Assembly: GCA_016930955.1 (NCBI GenBank)
Contig: JAFGFR010000132.1
Span: forward strand, 1 to 11,561
Origin: Victivallales bacterium
Lineage (GTDB): Bacteria; Verrucomicrobiota; Lentisphaeria; Victivallales; JAADHT01
Direction of reading: 5' to 3'
Length of the DNA: 11,561 bases
Shown here: positions 1 to 6,066 of the stretch, piece after piece
How positions within the stretch are numbered: position 1 is the first letter of the stretch
Layout: every line of letters starts with the position of its first letter
Translations under genes and position numbers: made by a program
Notes under the pieces: model-generated
Told to the model about the DNA's origin: nothing
Database searches by the model: none
The model's input: only the letters and a program-made list of their open reading frames with translations

Positions 1-1253
1 AGACAAGCCTGCATGTCCAGCTCGCCGACCAGGCGATATGCATCGGCCCCCCACAGTCGTCAGCCAGTTATCTGCTGATTCCACAGATCATAAGTGCGGC
101 GGAGATATGCGATGTGGATGCCATACACCCTGGCTACGGCTTCCTTGCCGAGAACGCCCACTTCGCCGAGGTCTGCAACTCCTGCAACATAAAGTTCATC
201 GGCCCTGGGCCGGAGCAGATCACAGCCATGGGCGACAAGGCCATTGCCAGAAAGACAATGATTGCCGCCGGAATCCCTGTAACCCCGGGGAGCGAGGGCG
301 AAATCAATGACGAAAACGAAGCTAAGAAAATTGCTGCAAGCATGGGCTACCCGGTGATAATCAAAGCTTCCGCCGGCGGCGGGGGCAAGGGAATGCGCGT
401 CGCCCATAACGATGCCAGCCTGATCCAGGGCTTCCATGCCGCCAGATCCGAGGCGGAAAAGGCCTTCGGCAATCCCGGTGTCTATATCGAGAAATACATC
501 GAGAACCCGAGACATATCGAGTTCCAGATCCTTGCCGACGAACATGGCAATGTAGTGCATCTGGGCGAAAGGGACTGCAGCATACAGCGGCGCCACCAGA
601 AGCTTATCGAGGAGTCGCCGTCTCCCTCGATGACCCCCAGGTTGCGCAGATCCATGGGCGATGCCGCGGTGAAGGCCGCGAAGGCTGCCAAGTACTCCAA
701 TGCCGGGACGATCGAGTTCCTGCTTTCCGGGCAGGATTTTTATTTCATGGAGATGAACACTCGGATACAGGTGGAGCACCCAGTGACAGAGGAGATCACA
801 GGCGTTGACCTGATCATGGAGCAAATCAGGATCGCCGCAGGCGAGAAACTCTCTTTCAGGCAGAGGGACATCAAGTTCAACGGCCATTGCATCGAGTGCC
901 GCATTAACGCCGAAGACCCCTACAAGGACTTCACGCCCAGCCCCGGGAAGGTCGAGCTGTACTGCCCGGCAGGGGGAAGGGGCGTAAGGGTGGACTCGCA
1001 TGTATATTCCGGGTATTCCATACCTCCGTACTACGACAGCATGATAGCAAAGCTTATTGTTTACGCGCCGGACAGGAAACAAGCGCTCGCAAAGTGCGAG
1101 AGGGCACTCGATGAGTTCATGATCGAGGGTGTCAAGACCACTATGCCCTTCACGAAATTTCTTGTCGGGACAACCGATTTTGTTGCAGGGAACTACGACA
1201 CAGGCTATATTGAAAGGCTGATGAAGCTCGGAGTTTTCCGGGAGGATTTGTAG
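1..1253 (+). CDS. accC: Acetyl-CoA carboxylase biotin carboxylase subunit AccC (5' end outside window)
   Basis: AccC carboxylates the biotin on AccB using ATP and bicarbonate, the first half-reaction of acetyl-CoA carboxylase in cytoplasmic fatty-acid synthesis. The frame is open from the left edge (first full codon at 3), giving 416 visible residues beginning TSLHVQLADQAICIG. By comparison with E. coli AccC (449 aa) only about 40 N-terminal residues are missing, including the NRGEIA segment. Visible motifs in order are the AIHPGYGFLAENA segment, the ATP-grasp glycine loop KASAGGGGKGMRV, EKYIENPRHIEFQ, GERDCSIQRRHQK with the catalytic lysine region, and EMNTRIQVEHPVTE with the metal-binding Glu and Asn. 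The GTG at 114 is an internal valine codon, not the start. accB would be expected just upstream, outside the window. The Asp23-family gene follows 60 bp downstream. Pyruvate carboxylase subunit A is a close relative, but the neighbour favours AccC. Confidence 0.95.
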   Translation, partial: TSLHVQLADQAICIGPPQSSASYLLIPQIISAAEICDVDAIHPGYGFLAENAHFAEVCNSCNIKFIGPGPEQITAMGDKAIARKTMIAAGIPVTPGSEGEINDENEAKKIAASMGYPVIIKASAGGGGKGMRVAHNDASLIQGFHAARSEAEKAFGNPGVYIEKYIENPRHIEFQILADEHGNVVHLGERDCSIQRRHQKLIEESPSPSMTPRLRRSMGDAAVKAAKAAKYSNAGTIEFLLSGQDFYFMEMNTRIQVEHPVTEEITGVDLIMEQIRIAAGEKLSFRQRDIKFNGHCIECRINAEDPYKDFTPSPGKVELYCPAGGRGVRVDSHVYSGYSIPPYYDSMIAKLIVYAPDRKQALAKCERALDEFMIEGVKTTMPFTKFLVGTTDFVAGNYDTGYIERLMKLGVFREDL

Positions 1254-1313
1254 TCACCCAGGGGAAAGTCGGGATAAGGACAGGTCTTTTAATTATTTTG
1301 AAAGGTGGATATC

Positions 1314-1751
1314 ATGATCAGGAAAAAGGAGAAGAGAGCACACAGGAGTACCATCACGGGAGCCGTGGGCGAGAACGGGATGGAGCTTGGAGGCGTTCAC
1401 ATCCATGAGAACGTGATTGCCTCGGTTGTCAGGAAGGCTACCGGCAAGGTCGAGGGTGTCGTTCGTCTCGCAGGCAGCACACTCGTGAACAACATCGCCG
1501 AGCTCATCGGCAACAAGACCATAGGCGACAGGGCGATCTCCGTCCACATGGAAGGCGACACGGTCGCCATCGAGGTCAAGGTGAACATCCTTTATGGGTA
1601 TCACGTCCCTACCGTGGCAGGGAAGATACAGACCGTAGTTGTCGAGGAGGTCGAGAAAATAACTGGGCTTACCGTGACTTCGGTAAATGTGATAATCCAA
1701 GAGCTTGACGACGCGGATGACTCCGCGCATGGGGAAGCCGACGATATCTGA
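1314..1751 (+). CDS. Asp23/Gls24 (YqhY-like) family protein
   Basis: This is a 145-residue soluble protein of the Asp23/Gls24 (DUF322) family. Members are abundant cytoplasmic proteins tied to envelope stress; B. subtilis YqhY is encoded directly behind accB-accC and affects acetyl-CoA carboxylase. The family signature is visible: a GVHIHENVIASVVRKATGKVEGVVRL segment (about residues 27-52), then VAIEVKVNILYGYHVPTVAGKIQ and a C-terminal TGLTVTSVNVIIQELD. The ATG at 1314 is chosen because AAAGGTGG (1301-1308) lies at normal spacing; an in-frame GTG at 1305 falls inside that ribosome site. It sits 60 bp after accC with no terminator in between, so co-transcription is likely. The C-terminus is acidic (DDADD). 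Family assignment is firm; an ACC-regulatory role is inferred from gene order only. Confidence 0.85.
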   Translation: MIRKKEKRAHRSTITGAVGENGMELGGVHIHENVIASVVRKATGKVEGVVRLAGSTLVNNIAELIGNKTIGDRAISVHMEGDTVAIEVKVNILYGYHVPTVAGKIQTVVVEEVEKITGLTVTSVNVIIQELDDADDSAHGEADDI

Positions 1752-1793
1752 GATGAGCCCGACCTCCTGCAAGTCGTCTCGATACGCGGGGGG

Positions 1794-1799
1794 TATAAT
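1794..1799 (+). promoter_or_regulatory. Candidate -10 box upstream of the AmaP-like gene
   Basis: A perfect TATAAT lies 27 bases before the ATG at 1826, after a short G-rich run. The transcript would start near 1806. No convincing -35 element is present at 16-18 bp spacing, so the site is tentative. If used, the membrane-anchored gene could be expressed separately from accC and the Asp23 gene. Confidence 0.35.
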
Positions 1800-1825
1800 A
1801 AAAGACAAAACACAGGCGGTGTATC

Positions 1826-2299
1826 ATGATTATTGATTTTTATCAGTGGCTGATTTCTTCTGGGGACAACCTGCATCTTAGAAACTTCAGAGCAGGCTAT
1901 GTCTGGGGCACTATTGTCGTTTTGGTGTTGCTTGTGGTGGTCAAGCTTATTCACTACTACATGTTCATCAGGCAGAAGAAGGTTCAGGAGGTCAGGATCG
2001 CGGGAGAGGGAGGCTCCTTTTTCGTCTCTGCATCCGCCATCGCCGACATGGTCAGGTTCGTCGGGGAGAAGTTCGAGTACATCGAGATTCAAAAGGTCTT
2101 CCTGAGAGAAGGGAAAAACGGCGTGGCGATGGCAATAAATGTCGTCTATGACACGCATGGGGAAAGATTCCCGGTGCTCGCGACCAAACTCAAGGAAGCC
2201 ATTCAGGAGAATCTCGATGGCCAGCTCGGGATTGACAGCATCGAGACAATAGACATCCACGGCAAGAAGATAACCAACAGGAAGAATTCGCAGTTCTGA
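1826..2299 (+). CDS. AmaP-like membrane-anchored Asp23-related protein
   Basis: This 157-residue protein has one clear transmembrane segment (about residues 27-47, WGTIVVLVLLVVVKLIHYYMF) followed by a basic RQKK stop and a C-terminal domain of about 105 residues. That domain reads like the tail of AmaP/Asp23-type proteins: VSASAIADMVRF, a charged strand pair around GKNGVAMAINVVYDT, and LKEAIQENLDGQLGIDSIETIDIHG. In Firmicutes AmaP anchors Asp23 to the membrane; this version has a single helix and would place the domain in the cytoplasm. The ATG at 1826 has AGGCGGTG just upstream. It lies 74 bp after the Asp23-family gene. The pairing suggests an anchor/partner relation, but homology here is judged by eye and is weaker than for the upstream gene. 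Confidence 0.6.
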   Translation: MIIDFYQWLISSGDNLHLRNFRAGYVWGTIVVLVLLVVVKLIHYYMFIRQKKVQEVRIAGEGGSFFVSASAIADMVRFVGEKFEYIEIQKVFLREGKNGVAMAINVVYDTHGERFPVLATKLKEAIQENLDGQLGIDSIETIDIHGKKITNRKNSQF

Positions 2300-2326
2300 A
2301 TTTTTAAAACCGTAGAACCGTGCTTG

Positions 2327-2361
2327 CCGCGGCGTGGCCTTGGCGAAGCCGGGAACCGCGG
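2327..2361. terminator. Hairpin between convergent genes (possible terminator)
   Basis: In the 66-bp gap between two converging stop codons, CCGCGG at 2327-2332 and 2356-2361 can pair. Inside them C2339-C2344 pairs with G2348-G2353 (two wobbles) around a GAA loop. There is no U-tract directly after it on the plus strand. On the minus strand TTTTAAAAATT follows only after about 20 nt. It could be a weak bidirectional terminator or a small repeat. Confidence 0.3.
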
Positions 2362-2365
2362 ACAC

Positions 2366-2815
2366 CTACAATGATGTAGCGATGGCATGGTAGAGAACGA
2401 CTGCGGCAACATTGGCGACATTGAGGCTTCTGGCGAACTCCCCCGGCATAGGTATGGTGAATAACCTGTCCTTGAACTGCACGTAGAAGAACTGAGGGAA
2501 CCCGCAGCTTTCATTTCCAAAGACAAGAAGCGTCTTTGGGGGGTAGCCTGTATCAAGATAGCTTCTTTCCCCCTTGGTCGAGAAGAACATACAGCTCTTG
2601 TCCTCCGCGAAGACCAGGAACTTGTCCACCGACTCATGAATTGTCAGATCGAGATGCTGCCAATAATCCAGCCCGGCGCGGCGGATGTACTTCTCGTTCA
2701 GGGAGAACCCAATCGGCATGACCAGATGAAGCCTCGCCCCGGCTCCGACGCAAAGTCTCCCTATATTCCCCGTGTTCTGAGGGATTTCAGGGCATATCAG
2801 CACCACTTCGAACAT
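2366..2815 (-). CDS. trmL: tRNA (cytidine(34)-2'-O)-methyltransferase TrmL
   Basis: TrmL 2'-O-methylates the wobble cytidine (or cmnm5-uridine) of tRNA-Leu isoacceptors, using S-adenosylmethionine bound in a SPOUT trefoil knot. The 149-residue length is typical (E. coli about 157). Motifs seen are PEIPQNTGNIGRLC at residues 9-22, LVFGNESCGFP at 97-107 (motif 2) and IPMPGEFARSLNVANVAAVVLYHA at 121-144 (motif 3, with the knot Asn). The start at 2815 has GGGTGAC (2821-2827) 5 nt upstream. It overlaps the 3' end of eboE by 29 bp, so the two are almost surely co-transcribed and translationally coupled. FGNESCGFP has Cys where Arg is common (NESRG). Other SpoU paralogs are larger; this short form fits TrmL. 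Confidence 0.9.
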   Translation of the reverse strand: MFEVVLICPEIPQNTGNIGRLCVGAGARLHLVMPIGFSLNEKYIRRAGLDYWQHLDLTIHESVDKFLVFAEDKSCMFFSTKGERSYLDTGYPPKTLLVFGNESCGFPQFFYVQFKDRLFTIPMPGEFARSLNVANVAAVVLYHAIATSL

Positions 2816-3959
2816 TATCTGTCACCCATTTGAACTCTTTTGCGATGCTTTCCTCGATGGATGGGCTTTTCAGGCCTTCCGGGAGGACATTGTAGGTGTA
2901 AGTCTCGATCTCGAGGGCAGAGCATATGCCCGGGTCGAGCCGGACTTTCTCCAGCACTGCCAGCAGCTCATTTCTAGCAGCGCGGATGCGCCGTCCAATC
3001 CCGGAGCAGAAAACAGGCAGATGAAAGTGGCTGACAAAACGGCATCCGGATAAATCCGCATCAAGGTCACACGGGATGTCGTCGTACCGCCTGACAACAC
3101 CACCGTCGACACCCTTTATCCTCGTCTGGTGAAGGTAAACTTCCTCAGAGAACTGCTGCAATGCCTCGAGATCCATGCGTGACGCGCCAATGGTCTCCAG
3201 AGCTGCGCTGAGCTGTATCTTGCCTATCCGCAAGCCGCCGGAGATCAGCATCTCCAGACCCTCTCCAGGGCAGGCGCCTGTCAGCTCCTGATGCGAAGTG
3301 TCGTAGCATACCCCTATATGCCTGCGTGCGTTCTGCGAATTCCGCAGATGACGGCCGTGGAATTCCAGGAAGCTCTTGCAGTCTTCCCAGATGCAGTCCG
3401 GCTCCATCTCAACCGACAGGACGATCTCGGCTCCGCGCCTCTCCTCGAGTGTAGCAAGATGATCCGCCACTTTCAACAGGTTCCAAGCAATCAGCTTTTC
3501 GCAGTCCTTCTTTTCGGAAAGGAACTTTGCATAGCCCCCGGGTAGCGTGCTTATGCTCCCGCATATCCCAGAAGGCATTATCTCGGCCAGGAAATCAGCC
3601 GCCCTGCAGGTGAAGTCAGCACGATCGGCGCTGGTCCAGTCGGGAAGATATACCTCCGACTTCACAGGCTTGCCGTGAAACTCTCCGTAGGGAAATGCAT
3701 TGAGAGTAAAAACATAGTACCCGTTGCTCTCAAGAAAATCCCTGACCATCAACACATTGGATTTGTCGGCCATCTGTCCGGCAAGCCGCGAGTCAGACCA
3801 GAAACCCAGGGCGAATGGCTCGTCTTCAGCCATACCCAAAAACTCCCGAACACGGCCGAACTTGCAGCCTATGTCAGCAAGCCGCCTCCCGATGTCCATA
3901 TCGCAAGGGAAAACATTCAGGCTGTAACATAAATCCAGTTTGTCGGAGACCAGTTTCAT
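2787..3959 (-). CDS. eboE: EboE-type TIM-barrel protein (xylose isomerase-like fold)
   Basis: This 390-residue cytosolic protein resembles the family named metabolite traffic protein EboE. The ebo cluster was described for moving a scytonemin precursor to the periplasm in cyanobacteria; the chemistry of EboE itself is unknown. Family-like segments are LCYSLNVFPCD at residues 10-20, YVFTLNAFPYGEFHG with KSEVYLPDW (82-108), and GSISTLPGG (134-142). Putative metal-site residues follow the barrel pattern: LSVEMEPDCIWED (181-193), VCYDTSHQE (217-225) and SHFHLP near the end. The start at 3959 has a strong GGAGGAG ribosome site. No eboA, B, C, D or F is in the window; the only partner is overlapping trmL. 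The family call is good; the function is open. A generic sugar-phosphate isomerase/epimerase is the fallback name. Confidence 0.75.
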   Translation of the reverse strand: MKLVSDKLDLCYSLNVFPCDMDIGRRLADIGCKFGRVREFLGMAEDEPFALGFWSDSRLAGQMADKSNVLMVRDFLESNGYYVFTLNAFPYGEFHGKPVKSEVYLPDWTSADRADFTCRAADFLAEIMPSGICGSISTLPGGYAKFLSEKKDCEKLIAWNLLKVADHLATLEERRGAEIVLSVEMEPDCIWEDCKSFLEFHGRHLRNSQNARRHIGVCYDTSHQELTGACPGEGLEMLISGGLRIGKIQLSAALETIGASRMDLEALQQFSEEVYLHQTRIKGVDGGVVRRYDDIPCDLDADLSGCRFVSHFHLPVFCSGIGRRIRAARNELLAVLEKVRLDPGICSALEIETYTYNVLPEGLKSPSIEESIAKEFKWVTDNVRSGADMP

Positions 3960-3961
3960 TA

Positions 3962-3968
3962 CTCCTCC
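3962..3968 (-). promoter_or_regulatory. Strong ribosome binding site for eboE
   Basis: On the minus strand GGAGGAG precedes the ATG at 3959 (GGAGGAG-TA-ATG). It fixes the start of the EboE protein and is the strongest Shine-Dalgarno on the minus strand of this window. Confidence 0.7.
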
Positions 3969-4056
3969 ATTTGATTAACTTAACCCTCCGCGGGGAAAAA
4001 ACAATTCCCTTCATGATCGGTGTGGCCCCTGAATTCGAAATTGCATGACGCGTGGA

Positions 4057-4163
4057 CACGGGTAGTTTTGAGACAGGCTCATTGGGGTAAAAATAGACAG
4101 GGAGGCTTGGTTTTCTGGGGTGAGGTGATATTGTACATATCGAGCCGATTTCAAAATTCCGTG
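4057..4163. repeat. MITE-like element with 22-24 bp imperfect terminal inverted repeats
   Basis: The left arm (4057-4080) runs CACGGGTAGTTTTGAG then ACAGGCTC. The right arm (4142-4163) reverse-complements to CACGGAATTTTGAAATCGGCTC. About 18 of 22 aligned positions match with one 2-nt gap. They flank a 61-bp AT/G-rich core with no gene. The inner 21 nt of the left arm (4060-4080) recur in opposite orientation at 5990-6010. I see no target-site duplication, so mobility is not proven. Confidence 0.5.
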
Positions 4164-4180
4164 TGAGCCGAGTCGGGAGC

Positions 4181-4257
4181 GCAGGCGTGGCAGACGGTGC
4201 GGCGAGATGGCTGGTGCATGCCCGAAGCTGTCTGTGCCTGCCATTTCGCCGTGGCGT
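4181..4257. other. Long GC-rich hairpin upstream of ftsY, with an alternative fold
   Basis: GGCGAGATGGC (4201-4211) pairs with GCCATTTCGCC (4240-4250) in 11 bp with a single G-U. The stem extends outward through C4200-G4251, G4199-U4252, U4198-G4253 and, past one mismatch, three more pairs to 4194/4257. An alternative stem pairs 4181-4190 with 4232-4241 (10 pairs, three wobbles) and cannot coexist with the first. It could be a leader structure of ftsY, a small RNA or a palindromic repeat. No conserved SRP RNA core is visible. Confidence 0.35.
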
Positions 4258-4261
4258 ATGC

Positions 4262-4275
4262 GGTGCCTTCGCACC
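4262..4275. other. Small perfect hairpin in the ftsY leader
   Basis: GGTGC-CTTC-GCACC forms a 5-bp perfect stem with a tetraloop, 36 bases before the ftsY start and immediately after the longer hairpin. It is not followed directly by a T-run, so it does not look like a classical terminator. Confidence 0.35.
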
Positions 4276-4311
4276 AACCCTTTGGGCGGTGAGTATTTTT
4301 AACTTCGAGGG

Positions 4312-5253
4312 ATGATGAGGAGTATATTTTCTGTATTTAAGCGAGGCCTTCAGAAGACGGCGACAAGCGTGTCTCGTTCAGTGGAGAAGGTCTTCTCGGA
4401 TGCGAAGGCATGGGATGAAGGCACCTACGAGGAGCTCGAGGCTGTGTTGCTTGGTGCCGATTTCGGTGTCGAGACTACACGGGGGCTTATTTGCGATCTT
4501 CGTGAGCGCTACTCTACCGGGAAGATCAAGACTGCCGAGGACGCACGTGAGGTGCTTGCCTGCGACATCCGCAAAATTCTAAGTCGGAACGGGCGTGACA
4601 TAAGGATGCAGGAAGGCTCGCCGACCGTCATTTTCCTTGTCGGGGTGAATGGCAGCGGGAAGACCACCACAGCCGGCAAGCTTGCGGCAAAATGGAAGGC
4701 CGACGGGAAAAGAGTGATGCTTGCAGCAGGTGACACCTTCCGTGCCGCAGCAGTCGAGCAGATCAATTTGTGGGGCGAGAGGGTAGGGTGCCCGGTGATA
4801 TCCTCCAAGACTGGCGCCGACCCGTCGTCGGTGGTCTATGATGCTGTCTTGGCGGCAAAATCGAGGGGATACGACCTTCTGATAGTGGACACTGCCGGCA
4901 GGCAGCACACGAGGAAAGGTCTGATGGAGGAGCTTGCGAAGATGAGGCGTGTGGCCGGCAAGGTTCTCCCGGGCGCGCCGCACGAGACATGGCTGACCAT
5001 AGACTCAGGAATCGGCACAAACGCACTGAACCAGGCGACAGAATTTGCGAAATTCGCAGAGATCGGCGGTTTGGTGCTTACGAAGCTTGACGGTACCGGG
5101 AGGGGCGGAATGGCTGTGGCTATACAGAACCTGCAGGCTTTGCCGGTGTTCTTCTGCGGCTTCGGAGAAAAGCCGGAGGACCTACAACCCTTCGATGCCG
5201 ACATGTTCGCAAGGGCTGTATTGCAAATTGATCACGAAGTGGATGTAGATTGA
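4312..5253 (+). CDS. ftsY: Signal recognition particle receptor FtsY
   Basis: FtsY is the SRP-receptor GTPase that docks ribosome-SRP complexes at the inner membrane. This 313-residue form is just the NG domain with a short basic N-terminus (MRSIFSVFKRGLQKTATSVSRSVEKVF) and no acidic A domain. Visible are the N-domain ALLEADVG-type motif as VLLGADFGVETT (46-56), the P-loop GVNGSGKTTTAGKLA (111-125), DTFRAAAVEQI (141-151), DTAGR (193-197) and TKLDGTGRGG (257-266). The segment usually written DATTGQNA reads DSGIGTNA (231-238). Two in-frame ATGs start it (4312 and 4315); GAGG at 4307-4310 fits the second better. The stop overlaps the next start (TGATG), so ftsY and the lolA-like gene form one translationally coupled unit. 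Confidence 0.95.
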   Translation: MMRSIFSVFKRGLQKTATSVSRSVEKVFSDAKAWDEGTYEELEAVLLGADFGVETTRGLICDLRERYSTGKIKTAEDAREVLACDIRKILSRNGRDIRMQEGSPTVIFLVGVNGSGKTTTAGKLAAKWKADGKRVMLAAGDTFRAAAVEQINLWGERVGCPVISSKTGADPSSVVYDAVLAAKSRGYDLLIVDTAGRQHTRKGLMEELAKMRRVAGKVLPGAPHETWLTIDSGIGTNALNQATEFAKFAEIGGLVLTKLDGTGRGGMAVAIQNLQALPVFFCGFGEKPEDLQPFDADMFARAVLQIDHEVDVD

Positions 5254-5930
5254 TGAATGGACTGATTTCGATACTACCCGTGGCCGCCTGCCTGTGCGTC
5301 GCACGCAGACAGGTGCGGCCCGTTCTTTCTTCGGTTGTTTTTTTTATGCTGCACTGCTTTGTGTGCGCCGTGGAGCCTGTCTCTGTCGATGCTGGAGTTC
5401 TATTGCAGAAGCTTCAGGATGCCATGGCGGGAATCACGGCGGTCAGAGCCGACTTCCGCCAGGAGAAAAATCTTTCGTTGTTCGCCAAATCGGTGGTGAT
5501 AACCGGGTCGCTGGAGATAGAATTCCCCGACAGATTCACATGGGAGGTGAAGCAACCTATAAGGACGCGGATAGTCTCCGACGGTTCGAGCATCAGCGTA
5601 TGGGACGGGGAGACAGGGATTACGACAAGGACAAACGTAAGGGACAACCCCATGGTGAAGATCGTGTGGAACCAGATAGACTCGTGGTTCATGGGGCGCT
5701 ACAGCGAGCTGTCGGAACACTACGACGTGATCGTCCAAAGCGAGTCACCGCCGGTGGTGAGATTCGTCCCTAAAAACGAAAAGATCAAACTTGCAGTCGG
5801 CAGTATAACAGTTTTTTTCCGCGATGACCTCAGATACCTCAGCAGAGTGGTGCTGGCCGAGACGGGAGGCGATTCAACGACCATGGATTTCACCAACGTG
5901 GTGATCGAGGATAAAATTGATCCTAAATGA
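5253..5930 (+). CDS. lolA: LolA-like outer-membrane lipoprotein carrier protein (possibly C-terminally truncated)
   Basis: LolA carries lipoproteins across the periplasm from LolCDE to the outer membrane. The 225-residue product has a hydrophobic stretch ending FVCA-VEP (a likely signal-peptidase site near residue 39), then family features: LLQKLQDAMAGITAVRADFRQEKNLSLF, SGSLEIEFPDRFTWEVKQP-like beta strands, ISVWDGETG and the late strand STTMDFTNVVIEDKIDP. The ATG at 5253 overlaps the ftsY stop by 1 nt. A GTG at 5313 would give a more ordinary signal peptide, because two hydrophobic segments otherwise sit in the leader. The protein ends DPK, where LolA relatives usually continue with a further LFxFxPP-type strand. 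The stop lies inside a 20-bp repeat shared with the cupin remnant. It belongs to the LolA superfamily; whether it is true LolA or a paralog is unsure. Confidence 0.75.
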   Translation: MNGLISILPVAACLCVARRQVRPVLSSVVFFMLHCFVCAVEPVSVDAGVLLQKLQDAMAGITAVRADFRQEKNLSLFAKSVVITGSLEIEFPDRFTWEVKQPIRTRIVSDGSSISVWDGETGITTRTNVRDNPMVKIVWNQIDSWFMGRYSELSEHYDVIVQSESPPVVRFVPKNEKIKLAVGSITVFFRDDLRYLSRVVLAETGGDSTTMDFTNVVIEDKIDPK

Positions 5931-5939
5931 AGCAGTTGC
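5920..5939. repeat. 20-bp interspersed repeat, copy A (lolA 3' end)
   Basis: ATCCTAAATGAAGCAGTTGC matches 11475-11494 at 19 of 20 positions. It contains the lolA stop codon (TGA 5928-5930). The bases on either side of the two copies do not match, so the repeat boundary is sharp on the left. Confidence 0.7.
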
Positions 5940-5947
5940 CAATCGTC

Positions 5948-5977
5948 TCGAAATCGAAATCGTTATCGGGATCGAAA
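5948..5977. repeat. Degenerate hexamer tandem repeat (TCGAAA-type, five units)
   Basis: The units read TCGAAA, TCGAAA, TCGTTA, TCGGGA, TCGAAA in exact 6-bp register. The tract lies in the lolA-cobS gap between the 20-bp and 21-bp interspersed repeats. Confidence 0.75.
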
Positions 5978-5989
5978 CAGGGATATTGA

Positions 5990-6010
5990 GAGCCAATTTC
6001 AAAACTACCC
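5990..6010. repeat. 21-bp GAGCC/TTTCAAAA interspersed repeat, copy in lolA-cobS gap
   Basis: This segment begins GAGCCAATTTCAAAAC and ends TACCC. It matches the reverse complement of 4060-4080 at 18 of 21 positions, and its first 15 bases match 4142-4156 at 14 of 15. Confidence 0.6.
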
Positions 6011-6032
6011 TTCGCATGTAATCGTTTGGCGT

Positions 6033-6060
6033 TTGATACTTGGGAAAGTAGCTTTATATT
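6033..6060 (+). promoter_or_regulatory. Promoter of the CobS-like gene, probably giving a leaderless transcript
   Basis: TTGATA (6033-6038) and TATATT (6055-6060) are separated by 16 bp and resemble sigma-70 -35 and -10 boxes. Only six bases (ACGGGC) separate the -10 box from the ATG at 6067, so transcription should begin at or next to the start codon. No Shine-Dalgarno precedes this ATG. Confidence 0.5.
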
Positions 6061-6066
6061 ACGGGC

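Larger units (their letters stand above)
3960..4311. other. 352-bp divergent intergenic region between eboE and ftsY
   Basis: No plausible gene lies here; the open frames read through low-complexity or hairpin DNA and match nothing recognisable. The region must hold the promoters of eboE (minus) and ftsY (plus), but I cannot place either with confidence. It contains an imperfect inverted-repeat element (4057-4163), a long GC-rich hairpin (about 4194-4257) and a small hairpin (4262-4275). These are annotated separately. Confidence 0.6.

Noticed and set aside
60..1082. Long open frame on the minus strand (340 codons) opposite accC
   Set aside because: It is a shadow of a high-GC coding frame; the translation has no recognisable domain, while the plus strand encodes complete AccC motifs.
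1601..2365. Minus-strand open frame (254 codons) across the Asp23 and AmaP-like genes
   Set aside because: It crosses two real genes and an intergenic gap, shows no domain, and its plus-strand counterparts have ribosome sites and family motifs.
4160..4290. Possible SRP (4.5S/6S) RNA gene beside ftsY
   Set aside because: The context was tempting and the DNA folds well, but the conserved GGUCAGG...GGAAGGAAGCAGC core of SRP RNA is absent.
5338..5345. Run of eight Ts in the lolA signal-peptide region as a phase-variation switch
   Set aside because: A single 8-base run is too short and too common to claim slippage control without population data.
5948..5977. CRISPR-like array
   Set aside because: The repeat unit is only 6 bp with no spacers; it is a simple degenerate tandem tract.
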